From an uncultured Roseateles sp. (GTDB lineage: Bacteria; Pseudomonadota; Gammaproteobacteria; Burkholderiales; Burkholderiaceae_C), in contig NZ_CAMFJS010000007.1 of the NCBI RefSeq assembly GCF_945956965.1, positions 62,001 to 126,000 on the forward strand: a DNA stretch of 64,000 nucleotides, in the 5' to 3' direction. The number at the start of each line of letters is the position of its first letter. Position 1 is the first letter of the stretch. A program made the translations under genes and the position numbers. This document shows positions 26,296 to 34,349 of the stretch, piece after piece. Below the pieces are notes generated by a model. That model ran no database searches. It worked only from the letters and a program-made list of their open reading frames with translations, and was not told where the DNA came from.

Positions 26296-26315
26296 TTGAC
26301 GTTTACGTAAACGTC
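26296..26315. promoter_or_regulatory. LiuR-type operator upstream of icmF
   Basis: GACGTTTACGTAAACGTC (26298-26315) is a perfect 18-base palindrome. The 16-mer at 26296-26311 matches the perfect palindrome at 60457-60472, in the promoter of a LiuR-like MerR gene, at 14 of 16 positions. LiuR regulators control branched-chain amino acid and acyl-CoA degradation, which fits an acyl-CoA mutase target. Confidence 0.75.
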
Positions 26316-26416
26316 ACTTAATCCACTCCCTTGCGCGGGAGGTCGGCGGGGCCACCTGCCACCGCCGGATGACGCTGTGCGGGTTATGCTGGCTAAAGAC
26401 TATCCGCACCATTCGC

Positions 26417-27154
26417 ATGCTGAGTCGTCGCAGTCTTCTCCATGTTTCTGCGTCCGCCACGCTGCTTGGCGTCGCATCGCTTTGCCGAACTGTTCGCGCC
26501 GAAGCCATGCCTCGCATGCGGATATCGACCCTGCTTGAACCCGAGCCGGTGGCCGAGATGGCTGAGCGCATCTTGCGCCAGGCCTATCGGCGCCTGGGCT
26601 ACGACTTGCTGGTCGAGCGCATGCCCGCCGAGCGCTCCTTGATCAGCGCCAATGCGGGGGAGACGGATGGCGAGCTCTACCGGCGCGCCGGCATTGAGCA
26701 GGTTTACCCGCATCTGCACCGCGTGCCTGTGGCGCTGGCCAGTTATGAGATCGTGGCTTTCGCGCGCGAGCACCGCCTGCCCGTGCAAGGCTGGGAGAGT
26801 TTGCGCCCCTACCGCCTGGGCTTTGTCAAAGGCATCAAGGTGCTGGAGGAGAAAACGGCTGGCATGCAGGTGGAGGCCGTGGCCAAGCTGCAGCAGGCAT
26901 TCGCCAAGCTGGAGCGGGGCCGCTGCGATATCGTCTTGGCCAATCGGATTACCGGCCTAGCCCTTTTGCGCGGCCAAGCCAAAAGCGGCATCGCGGTGGT
27001 GGGTGCGCCGCTGACGGCTTTTCCGGTGTTTCACTATCTGCACGACAGACATCTGGCTTTGTTGGCCGCCGTGACGGCCAGCTTGCAGGAGATGGAACGC
27101 GACCACAGCCTGGCGCAAATCCAAGAGGCCGTGCGGGCAGAGTTCGAGCAATAG
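26417..27154 (+). CDS. Periplasmic solute-binding-like protein (orphan)
   Basis: 245 residues from the ATG at 26417 (MLSRRSLLHVSASATLLG signal peptide). The body resembles family 3 extracellular solute-binding proteins: ERILRQAYRRLGYDLLVERM, a Gly/Asp-rich turn NAGETDGELYRRAG, and YRLGFVKGIKVLEEKTAGM. It is short for the family but complete at both ends. No transporter subunits are adjacent. It is divergent from icmF, sharing the 194-base gap with the LiuR-type operator, so co-regulation with icmF is possible. Function uncertain. Confidence 0.7.
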   Translation: MLSRRSLLHVSASATLLGVASLCRTVRAEAMPRMRISTLLEPEPVAEMAERILRQAYRRLGYDLLVERMPAERSLISANAGETDGELYRRAGIEQVYPHLHRVPVALASYEIVAFAREHRLPVQGWESLRPYRLGFVKGIKVLEEKTAGMQVEAVAKLQQAFAKLERGRCDIVLANRITGLALLRGQAKSGIAVVGAPLTAFPVFHYLHDRHLALLAAVTASLQEMERDHSLAQIQEAVRAEFEQ

Positions 27155-27170
27155 GGGGGCTCAAAGCTGA

Positions 27171-27189
27171 CATACATGCTCGATGTATG
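27171..27189. promoter_or_regulatory. Perfect palindrome CATACAT-N5-ATGTATG
   Basis: A 7-base perfect inverted repeat with 5-base spacer, 16 bases after the stop of the binding-protein gene and about 200 bases before the histidine phosphatase. It has no T-run, so it is either a weak terminator or a protein-binding dyad. The remainder of the 240-base gap shows no gene. Confidence 0.4.
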
Positions 27190-27394
27190 AATTCAGCATG
27201 TGCGGCAGAAAACCGCCTCTCGCCTTAGATTTTCGGCAGCGACCGTGCTGGCGCCGAAGCTCTGCCGCAGCGAGGACAATAGGTGTCTTGACGTTCTGGC
27301 GCTGACTTGCTGAATGGCGGCGCCACGCGGGATGACGCTTGCGACGTCCGCGCGAATCGCGCCTGCTTTTGTCCCCACTCGCCGCCAACAAGCC

Positions 27395-28054
27395 ATGCTC
27401 ACACCGACCCAGTTCTTTGCCATCCGCCACGGCGAAACCGAGTGGAATAGCCTCGGCCGCTACCAAGGCCAAACCGATATTCCCTTGAACGACAAGGGCC
27501 GGCAGCAGGCCCGGCAAACCGCCGCGGCACTGGCCGAGCAGCGCTTCGATGTCATTTACAGCAGCGACCTGTCCCGTGCGCTGCAAACCGCTCAGGCCCT
27601 GGCCGAGGCCCAAGGCCTGCCGCTGCAGATGATGGCGGATCTGCGCGAGCAACACTTCGGCATCTTCCAAGGCCATACCGCGGCTGAATTGGCCCAGCGC
27701 TGGCCCGAGGCCCATGCTCGCTGGGCGCGCCGTGAACCTGAGTTTGGGCCTGAGGGCGGCGAAACCCGCGTGGCCTTCAATCAACGCTGCCTGGCTGCGA
27801 TTGAGGCATTGGCGCGGCGCCATGCCGGTCAGCGCATCGCCCTGGTTTGCCATGGCGGTGTATTGGATTGCCTCTACCGCGCGGCCGTCGGCCTGAGCCT
27901 GGATGCGCCACGCACCTGGTTGATCGAAAACGCCGCGGTCAGCCAGTTCGCCTACAGCGCCCCGCAAGGCCTGACGCTGCTGCAGTGGGGCCAGTCCGAG
28001 CATCTGTCCGGCGCGAGCCGGGATGAATTGCCCGAGACTCAAGCGGCCGCCTGA
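27395..28054 (+). CDS. Histidine phosphatase family protein (phosphoglycerate mutase-like)
   Basis: 219 residues. The catalytic RHGETEWNS motif is near the N-terminus, followed by GRYQGQTDIPLNDKGRQQA, the second arginine region SSDLSRALQTAQ, the acid EQHFGIFQGHT, and the second histidine in LVCHGGVLD. These are the residues of cofactor-independent phosphatases of the GpmB/CobC branch rather than of glycolytic mutase. Substrates could be phosphosugars, nucleotide loop intermediates or others. The start at 27395 places the catalytic motif at the usual distance from the N-terminus; an upstream start adds a non-family basic stretch. Confidence 0.87.
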   Translation: MLTPTQFFAIRHGETEWNSLGRYQGQTDIPLNDKGRQQARQTAAALAEQRFDVIYSSDLSRALQTAQALAEAQGLPLQMMADLREQHFGIFQGHTAAELAQRWPEAHARWARREPEFGPEGGETRVAFNQRCLAAIEALARRHAGQRIALVCHGGVLDCLYRAAVGLSLDAPRTWLIENAAVSQFAYSAPQGLTLLQWGQSEHLSGASRDELPETQAAA

Positions 28055-28091
28055 GTGCGGCCTGGGCTGTGCGAGGTCTTCAGACCGGGGC

Positions 28092-28700
28092 TCAGCCCAG
28101 TGCCAAGGGCGTCGCCACCTCTGCCGCCGAGCGCACGCCTAACTTTGAAAACACGCGGGCCCGGTGTACCTCCACCGTGCGAACGGAAACGCCCAGCTCA
28201 TCGGCCACCACCTTGTTGAGCTTGCCGGCAGCCACCAGCAGCATGACTTCGCGTTCTCGCTCGGTCAGGCTGGCCAGCCGGGCCTGGCGTTCCGCCGCTT
28301 GGGCGCCGTCGGCCTGCATGGCGGCGGCCACGGCCAGGGCCTGCTCCAGGCGGTCGGCCAGGGCGTTGTCGCTATAGGGCTTTTCGAGGAAGTCGAAAGC
28401 GCCTTTTTTGAGCGCATCCACCACCATGGGAATGTCGCCATGGCCGGTCAGGAAGAGCACCGGATTGCGCAGGCGCCGGGCCAGCAGCTCATCGTGCAGG
28501 CGCGTGCCGGTCATCGGCTCCATGCGCACATCGAGCAGGAACACGCCGCGCGGCGGGGCGGCGCTGGGCAGCGCGTCCAGGTGGGCCAGCAGGGCCGGGC
28601 CGCTGTCGAAGGGCAAAACCTCCAGGCCGCGTGAGCCGAGCAGAAAGCTCAGCGCGTCGCGCACATCGGGGTCGTCATCAACCAGGTAGATCGCGTTCAT
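28092..28700 (-). CDS. dctR: Two-component response regulator, FixJ/DctR-like
   Basis: 202 residues. REC domain (about 4-118; acidic pair in VDDDPDVRD, phosphoacceptor Asp in FLLDVRMEP, Lys in FLEKPYSDN) and a LuxR-type helix-turn-helix (LTEREREVMLLVAAGKLNK, GVSVRTVEVHRARVFSKLG). Its start is separated by a single base from the stop of the sensor kinase gene, so the two are one operon. Position beside a dicarboxylate-type TRAP transporter gives the DctSR assignment, in which the regulator activates the dctPQM genes in response to C4-dicarboxylates. The exact ligand is inferred. Confidence 0.85.
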   Translation of the reverse strand: MNAIYLVDDDPDVRDALSFLLGSRGLEVLPFDSGPALLAHLDALPSAAPPRGVFLLDVRMEPMTGTRLHDELLARRLRNPVLFLTGHGDIPMVVDALKKGAFDFLEKPYSDNALADRLEQALAVAAAMQADGAQAAERQARLASLTEREREVMLLVAAGKLNKVVADELGVSVRTVEVHRARVFSKLGVRSAAEVATPLALG

Positions 28701-28701
28701 C

Positions 28702-30873
28702 TCAGTCTTGTCGCTGGGCTGGGGAAGGTGCAGGGGCATTGTCTGGCGGCACCGCCGCAGCGTACTCCGCTTCCTCCGGCAAGCTGTCTGTGCTGCCACC
28801 GGCCAGTGGCCGCAGTGGCAGTGTGAAGGAAAACACCGCGCCGCCGCCCGCGGCTTCGCTGGCGTCCAGCACGCCGTGGTGGGCTTCGATGATGGAGCGG
28901 CAGATGGCCAGGCCCATGCCCATGCCCTCGGCCTTGGTGCTGAAGAAGGGGGCGCACAAGGCCTCGGCGGTTTTGCCGGCCAGGCCGGGGCCGTTGTCGA
29001 TCACATCGACGCGCAAGAAGGGCTGCTGGGCCTGAGTGGTTTCGTCCGCTTCGTCTTCATCATTGATTTGCGCCGGCTCTTGCGAGGCGTCGGGCAGCGG
29101 CTTGACGGCATAGCTGCGCAGGATGATGCGCCGGCCCGGCGGCTGCTCGGACGGCCTGGCCTGCAAGGCATCGCTGGCATTGCGCAGCAGATTGATGATC
29201 ACCTGCTCGACCAGCACCGCGTCGGCCAGCAAGGGGGGCAGGTCTTGCGCCAGCTGCAATTGCAGCTCGACCGCGCCGCGTTGCAGCTCGCGTTGCAGCA
29301 ACTCCACCGCGGCGCTGATGACCTTGTTGAGCTCGCAGGCCTCGTGCTGGGGTTCGCGCCGGGTCAGGAAATGGCGGATGCGTTGCACAACCCGGCCGGC
29401 TTGTGCCGCCTGGGCGCCCAGGCGTTGCAGCGCGCCCAGCACGCGCGGCTCATCCACACCCAGCTTGGCCAGTGAGTTGATGACCCCGGCGTTGTAGCTG
29501 GCAATGGCCGTCAGCGGTTGGTTGAGCTCATGCGCCAGGGTGGAGGCCACTTCGCCCAACATGGTTAGGCGGGCATGGTGAGCCAGGGTGTCGACCTGAC
29601 GGCGTTCGCGTTCTTCCAAGTTTTTGCGCGTGGTGATGTCGATGATGGAGCCCATCCAGCCGATCTGCTTGCCGCTGGCGTCCACCAGGGGCGACTCGAA
29701 CACCATCACGTCCAGCATGCGGCCGTCTTGATGGCGCCAGCGGGCCTCGTAGCCTTCGCGCGGGGCGTGGCCGGCGAGGTTGCGGCGGTTGCGCTGGCTC
29801 ACGGCCTCGATGGCATCGGGCGGCCAGTAGGGCATGGGCGGGCGCAGGCCCACCAGGGCTTCGGCGCTCAGGCCCACCATTTCGCAAAAAGTTCGGTTGA
29901 CGTAGAGCAGGCGGCCTTCGGCATCGCGGGCGCGCAGGCCCACCAGGGCCGAGTCCTCCATCGCGCGGCGCCAGGCGGCTTCCATGCGCCAGGCCGTCTC
30001 GGCACGCGAGATGCGCTGCAGCTGGCGACGCAGCAGCCAGCTCGCGCCCGCCACCAGGGGCAAGAAGCCGGCGATCAGGATCAGCGCCAAGGGCTTGATG
30101 CTGGCCGGTGGCGGCTCGCGCAGGGTCAGCTCCAGGGCAGCGTCGCTCAGGGGCTCCTGGTCAGCCGCAAACTCAACTGGCGCATTGGGCCCGTTGGTCA
30201 AGGGGCTGGCGCGAAAAGGGCCTGCAAAGCCGACCCGGTAGCTGGGCCGCGCCGCTTGTTGTGCGGCGCGCAAGGGGCTGTCTTCGCTGATGGAGGCAAT
30301 CACCTGGTCGGCGCTGTCCACCATCTGCACATCGTATTTGCGCGCCAGCCACCAAGGAACGCCGCGTTGCAGCAGCAAGGCGGGGGAGTAGCGCAAGACC
30401 AGCACGCCGTCACGCCCGCCCGGTCCCACGGGCTCGCTGAGGTGGAGCGACAAACCTTCGTCCTCGGTCTCGCGCCGGCCTTGCAGGTCTTGGGGGCTGG
30501 GCATCTGGGCCACGATGCGGTGCTGGGCATCCAGCCAGATGACCGACAGCCACAGCCGCCGCAAGCCGGCGTTGAGCTCCGGATGGCGCGCCAGCGCTTC
30601 GGCAGAAGGGGGCTGGCCGGCCAGGCTATCGGCCAGGTCGCGCAGATGGCTGTGCTCCTCACGCAGCTTGGCGCGCAGCTGGGCCTCGGTGCTGAGTGCG
30701 TCTGAAATCAGGGTTTGGCGCTGCAGCTCGCGCTCTTCGATTTCGTTGTCGCGCGTCCACATCAGCACGCCCGCCACGAACAAAAGCGACAGCACCAGCG
30801 GCAAGCTCCACAGGCCTTGCCGCCACAGGGCGGGCGGTGCGGGTTGTCGGGTGAAGGGGGCTTGGTGTGGCAT
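28702..30873 (-). CDS. dctS: Sensor histidine kinase, DctS-like
   Basis: 723 residues from the ATG at 30873. A membrane helix (LPLVLSLLFVAGVLMW) precedes a periplasmic sensor region (about 45-270), a second helix (LALILIAGFLPLVAGASWLL), PAS (about 320-430, ending GWMGSIIDIT), HisKA (His in STLAHELNQPLTAIASY) and HATPase (VIINLLRNASDAL, DNGPGL, GMGMGLAIC). This is the layout of DctS-type kinases that sense C4-dicarboxylates. An acidic low-complexity loop (EDEADETTQAQQ) interrupts the ATPase domain. The frame extends to 31008, but the signal-like start at 30873 fits better. It is divergent from dctP. Confidence 0.85.
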   Translation of the reverse strand: MPHQAPFTRQPAPPALWRQGLWSLPLVLSLLFVAGVLMWTRDNEIEERELQRQTLISDALSTEAQLRAKLREEHSHLRDLADSLAGQPPSAEALARHPELNAGLRRLWLSVIWLDAQHRIVAQMPSPQDLQGRRETEDEGLSLHLSEPVGPGGRDGVLVLRYSPALLLQRGVPWWLARKYDVQMVDSADQVIASISEDSPLRAAQQAARPSYRVGFAGPFRASPLTNGPNAPVEFAADQEPLSDAALELTLREPPPASIKPLALILIAGFLPLVAGASWLLRRQLQRISRAETAWRMEAAWRRAMEDSALVGLRARDAEGRLLYVNRTFCEMVGLSAEALVGLRPPMPYWPPDAIEAVSQRNRRNLAGHAPREGYEARWRHQDGRMLDVMVFESPLVDASGKQIGWMGSIIDITTRKNLEERERRQVDTLAHHARLTMLGEVASTLAHELNQPLTAIASYNAGVINSLAKLGVDEPRVLGALQRLGAQAAQAGRVVQRIRHFLTRREPQHEACELNKVISAAVELLQRELQRGAVELQLQLAQDLPPLLADAVLVEQVIINLLRNASDALQARPSEQPPGRRIILRSYAVKPLPDASQEPAQINDEDEADETTQAQQPFLRVDVIDNGPGLAGKTAEALCAPFFSTKAEGMGMGLAICRSIIEAHHGVLDASEAAGGGAVFSFTLPLRPLAGGSTDSLPEEAEYAAAVPPDNAPAPSPAQRQD

Positions 30874-31108
30874 CGGTGAGGGCGGCTCTGGCAGCGGTGG
30901 CAAGCGAGTTGCGGCCTTCTCTGCGCGGGCTTGGTGGCGATTATGAAGGGCGCCTGGGCCGGTGCTGGGCTGCGCGAGGCAAGGGTTAGGGCTGATGTGG
31001 AAGTCCACAACTACCCTTTGTTTGCTTGAAATTTCACAATGACCCGCAAGTGCGCAAAGCTGGGCCTTGGCGCATCAAAACCATACATCAAGCCGGAGAC
31101 AAAGCACC

Positions 31109-32149
31109 ATGCGCAAAGCCACCCCAAGCATCCGTCGCCTCACCCTGTCCGCCATGCTGGCCGCTGCCGGCAGCTTGGCCCTGGGGGCATTGCCCCTTGC
31201 GGCCCAGGCGCAAGCACCCATCATCATCAAGTTCAGCCATGTGGTGGCACCCGATACCCCTAAGGGCAAGGGCGCGCAGCGCTTCAAGGAACTGGCCGAG
31301 GCGCGCACCGGTGGCAAGGTCAAGGTGGAGCTCTACCCCAATAGCCAGCTCTACAAGGACAAGGAAGAGCTCGAAGCCCTGCAACTGGGCTCGGTGCAGA
31401 TGCTGGCCCCTTCGCTGGCCAAGTTCGGCCCGCTGGGCGTGAAGGACTTCGAGGTTTTCGACCTGCCTTTCATCTTCAATGACCAGGCCGCTTTCCGCGC
31501 CGTGACCGACGGCCCTGTGGGCGCCGATCTGTTCAAGAAGCTGGAACCTAAGGGCATCAAGGGCCTGGCCTACTGGGACAACGGCTTCCACATCATGAGC
31601 GCCAACAAGCCGCTGCACACAGTGGCGGACTTCAAGGGCATGAAGATGCGCATCCAGTCCAGCAAGGTGCTGGACGCGCAAATGCGTGCACTGGGTGCGA
31701 TTCCCCAGGTGATGGCGTTCAGCGAGCTGTACCAGGCGCTGCAGTCCGGTGTGGTGGATGGTTGCGAGGGCGTGCCTTCTAACTTCTACACCCAGCGCAC
31801 TTATGAAGTGCAAAAGCACACCACCATCTCCAACCATGGCCATCTGGCCTATGCGGTGATCGTCAACAAGAAGTTCTGGGACGGCCTGCCGGCCGACATC
31901 CGTGGCCAGCTGGAAGGTGCCATCAAAGAGGCCTCCACCTACGCCAATGCGATTGCGGCCACCGAGAACAGCCTGGCGCTGGAAAAGATGAAGGCCAGCG
32001 GCAAGACCACCATCTACACCCTGACACCGGCCGAAACCGCCGAGTGGAAGAAGGCCTTGATGCCGGTGCACAAGGAGATGGAGTCGCGCGTGGGCAAGGC
32101 CACCATCGATGCGGTTTACAAGGCCACCGGCTTTGTGCCGGCCAAGTAA
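31109..32149 (+). CDS. dctP: TRAP transporter periplasmic binding protein DctP
   Basis: 346 residues. A signal peptide (LTLSAMLAAAGSLALGALPL, ending AQAQA) is followed by the DctP family body: IIIKFSHVVAPDTPKGKGA, the conserved arginine region MRIQSSKVLDAQMRALGA, and SGVVDGCEGVP. It binds a carboxylate ligand in the periplasm and hands it to the DctQM membrane complex. The ATG has GGAG 10 bases upstream. It is the first gene of dctP-dctQ-dctM and lies opposite the DctSR genes, which probably control it. Confidence 0.93.
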   Translation: MRKATPSIRRLTLSAMLAAAGSLALGALPLAAQAQAPIIIKFSHVVAPDTPKGKGAQRFKELAEARTGGKVKVELYPNSQLYKDKEELEALQLGSVQMLAPSLAKFGPLGVKDFEVFDLPFIFNDQAAFRAVTDGPVGADLFKKLEPKGIKGLAYWDNGFHIMSANKPLHTVADFKGMKMRIQSSKVLDAQMRALGAIPQVMAFSELYQALQSGVVDGCEGVPSNFYTQRTYEVQKHTTISNHGHLAYAVIVNKKFWDGLPADIRGQLEGAIKEASTYANAIAATENSLALEKMKASGKTTIYTLTPAETAEWKKALMPVHKEMESRVGKATIDAVYKATGFVPAK

Positions 32150-32177
32150 GTAGCGAAAACACCTGCCCCTCTCGCTC

Positions 32178-32203
32178 GCCTGCGGCCATCGCGCGCCGCA
32201 GGC
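32178..32203 (+). promoter_or_regulatory. Hairpin between dctP and dctQ
   Basis: GCCTGCGG and CCGCAGGC form a perfect 8-bp stem with a 10-base loop, 28 bases after the dctP stop, with no T-run. Such structures often protect the 3' end of binding-protein messages so that more DctP than DctQM is made; that role is inferred. Confidence 0.5.
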
Positions 32204-32279
32204 ACAGGCGGCCCAGGCATCGGCCCCGCCAAGCATGCGGGCCTAAAAAAAATAACAGCAGGCAAGACCTGCCACCATC

Positions 32280-32873
32280 ATGATCAATCGATTTCTCAAT
32301 CACCTGGAAGAGTGGCTGATCGCCTTCCTCATCGGGGCAGCCACCCTGGTGATCTTTCTGGCGGTGCTGCATCGCTATCTCTCGGGCGTGCCCTGGATTC
32401 AGGACTTCACCATCCAGATCAATATGAGCTGGGCCCAAGAGCTGTGCATCTTCATGTTTGTGTGGATGGCCAAGTTCGGCGCCGCTTACGGCGTGCGCAC
32501 CGGCATCCACGTCGGCGTGGATGTGGTCTTGCGCAAGCTGCAAGGCCGCCCCTACAAGGCCCTGGTCTTGTTCGGCCTGCTGTCGGGCGCCTTGTTCACC
32601 GGCACGGTGGCGGCGCTGGGTGGCAACTTCGTGTGGCATATCGCGCAAACCGACCAGACCTCGGCCGATCTGGAAGTGCCGATGTGGTGGGTATATGCCT
32701 GCGTGCCGCTGGGCAGTTCCTTGATGAGCTACCGCTTCTTGCAAGTGGCGTGGTCCTTCCTCAAGACCGGTGAGCTGCCGCATCACGACCACGCCCATGT
32801 CGAGGGCGTCGAGGACGATGTGCTCGAAGAGGCCTTCGCGGCCGGTGCCAACAACAAGCCCAAGTCGGCCTAA
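32280..32873 (+). CDS. dctQ: TRAP transporter small permease DctQ
   Basis: 197 residues with four membrane segments: WLIAFLIGAATLVIFLAVLH, then a Trp/Glu segment MSWAQELCIFMFVWMAKFGA, ALVLFGLLSGALFTGTVAAL, and a last helix before PLGSSLMSYRFLQVAW. The C-terminus is acidic and His-rich. These are features of the small subunit that joins the large permease in the inner membrane and contacts the binding protein. It lies between dctP (130-base gap with a hairpin) and dctM (14-base gap). Confidence 0.9.
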   Translation: MINRFLNHLEEWLIAFLIGAATLVIFLAVLHRYLSGVPWIQDFTIQINMSWAQELCIFMFVWMAKFGAAYGVRTGIHVGVDVVLRKLQGRPYKALVLFGLLSGALFTGTVAALGGNFVWHIAQTDQTSADLEVPMWWVYACVPLGSSLMSYRFLQVAWSFLKTGELPHHDHAHVEGVEDDVLEEAFAAGANNKPKSA

Positions 32874-32887
32874 GGGGACGCAGCGCT

Positions 32888-34168
32888 ATGAACGCCTCCA
32901 TTATTTTCATTCTGCTGATCGTCTTGATGCTGACAGGCATGCCGATCAGCATCTCGCTGGGCCTGACGGTTCTGACCTTCCTCTTCACGATGACCCAGGT
33001 GCCGATCGAATCGGTGGCCTTGAAGCTGTTCACCGGCATCGAGAAGTTCGAGATCATGGCCATCCCCTTCTTCATCCTGGCCGGCAACTTCCTGACCCAC
33101 GGCGGGGTGGCGCGGCGCATGATCCGCTTCGCCTCCAGCATGATCGGCCACTGGCATGGTGGTTTGGGCCTGGCTGGTGTGATGGCTTGCGCGCTGTTCG
33201 CCGCCGTGTCGGGCTCCTCGCCCGCCACCGTGGTGGCCATCGGCTCGGTGATTCTGCCGGCCATGGTCAAGCAAGGCTTCCCGAACAAGTTCGGCGCCGG
33301 CATCCTGACCACCTCGGGCTCGCTGGGCATCTTGATTCCGCCTTCGATCGCGATGGTGATGTATTCGGTCTCCACCAACACCTCTGTGGGCGCCATGTTC
33401 ATCGCCGGTGTGGTGCCGGGCCTGATGCTGGCTGCAGCCCTGGGTTTCACCACCTGGTTCATTGCCCGCAAGAACAACTACCCCCGCATGCCCAAGGCCA
33501 GTTGGGGTGAGCGATGGACTGCTTTCCGCGAAAGCGTCTGGGGCTTGATGCTGATCGTCGTGGTGATGGGTGGCATTTATTCCGGCGTGTTCACTCCCAC
33601 CGAGGCGGCGGCCATGGCGGCGGTGTATGCCTTCATCGTGGCCGTGTTCGTCTACAAAGACCTGCCGCTCAAGCGCCTGCCCAAGGTGCTGCTGGATTCC
33701 GCCAGCATGAGCGCGATGCTGCTCTACATCATCACCAATGCGGTCTTGTTCAGCTTCTTGATGACCAGCGAGGGCGTGCCCCAAGCCATGGCCGACTGGA
33801 TGATCAACCAAGGCTTCGGCCCGGTGGCCTTCTTGCTGGTGGTCAATATCTTGCTGCTGCTGGCCGGCAATGTGATGGAGCCCTCCTCCATCATCCTGAT
33901 CCTGGCGCCGATTCTGTTCCCGGTGGCCATCAAGCTGGGCATCGACCCCATCCACTTCGGCATCTTGATCGTGGTGAATATGGAAGTGGGCATGTGCCAT
34001 CCACCGGTGGGTCTGAACCTCTACGTGGCTTCGGGCATCACCAAGATGGGCATTTCCGAGCTGACCGTGGCTGTGTGGCCCTGGTTGTGCACCATGCTGG
34101 CCTTCTTGCTGCTGGTGACTTATGTGCCCGCGATCTCGCTGTGGTTGCCTAATTTGCTGATGAAGTAA
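32888..34168 (+). CDS. dctM: TRAP transporter large permease DctM
   Basis: 426 residues and about 12 to 13 membrane segments. Family signatures include MAIPFFILAGNFLTHGGVARR, AVSGSSPATVVAIGS and SLGILIPPSIAMVMYSV, with MCHPPVGLNLYVASGI near the end. It catalyses sodium-driven uptake of the ligand delivered by DctP. AGGGGA precedes the ATG. A strong intrinsic terminator 51 bases downstream closes the operon. Confidence 0.94.
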   Translation: MNASIIFILLIVLMLTGMPISISLGLTVLTFLFTMTQVPIESVALKLFTGIEKFEIMAIPFFILAGNFLTHGGVARRMIRFASSMIGHWHGGLGLAGVMACALFAAVSGSSPATVVAIGSVILPAMVKQGFPNKFGAGILTTSGSLGILIPPSIAMVMYSVSTNTSVGAMFIAGVVPGLMLAAALGFTTWFIARKNNYPRMPKASWGERWTAFRESVWGLMLIVVVMGGIYSGVFTPTEAAAMAAVYAFIVAVFVYKDLPLKRLPKVLLDSASMSAMLLYIITNAVLFSFLMTSEGVPQAMADWMINQGFGPVAFLLVVNILLLLAGNVMEPSSIILILAPILFPVAIKLGIDPIHFGILIVVNMEVGMCHPPVGLNLYVASGITKMGISELTVAVWPWLCTMLAFLLLVTYVPAISLWLPNLLMK

Positions 34169-34218
34169 GGGTCCAGGCCCCGCGCCTGAGCGAGTTTCAG
34201 GCGCATGAATCCAACGCA

Positions 34219-34253
34219 GGGCGCGCAGCTTTCACCAGCTGCGCGCCCTTTTT
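34219..34253 (+). terminator. Intrinsic terminator of the dctPQM operon
   Basis: GGGCGCGCAGCT and AGCTGCGCGCCC form a perfect 12-bp stem around a 6-base loop, followed by five T residues. It is the strongest hairpin seen in the window and ends the operon before the plus-strand kinase gene at 34350. Confidence 0.93.
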
Positions 34254-34349
34254 GATGGGCCGATCTGGCCCTCCTTCGGCGGTAGGGGCCGCAGCCAGTT
34301 TGGCCCGCATTTCAGCGGTGGTATCGTCCGGGCAGGTCAGCAAGATGAG

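Noticed and set aside
32870..34000. Minus-strand His/Gln/Asp-rich frame opposite dctM
   Set aside because: Composition is that of the reverse of hydrophobic codons; dctM on the plus strand is certain.
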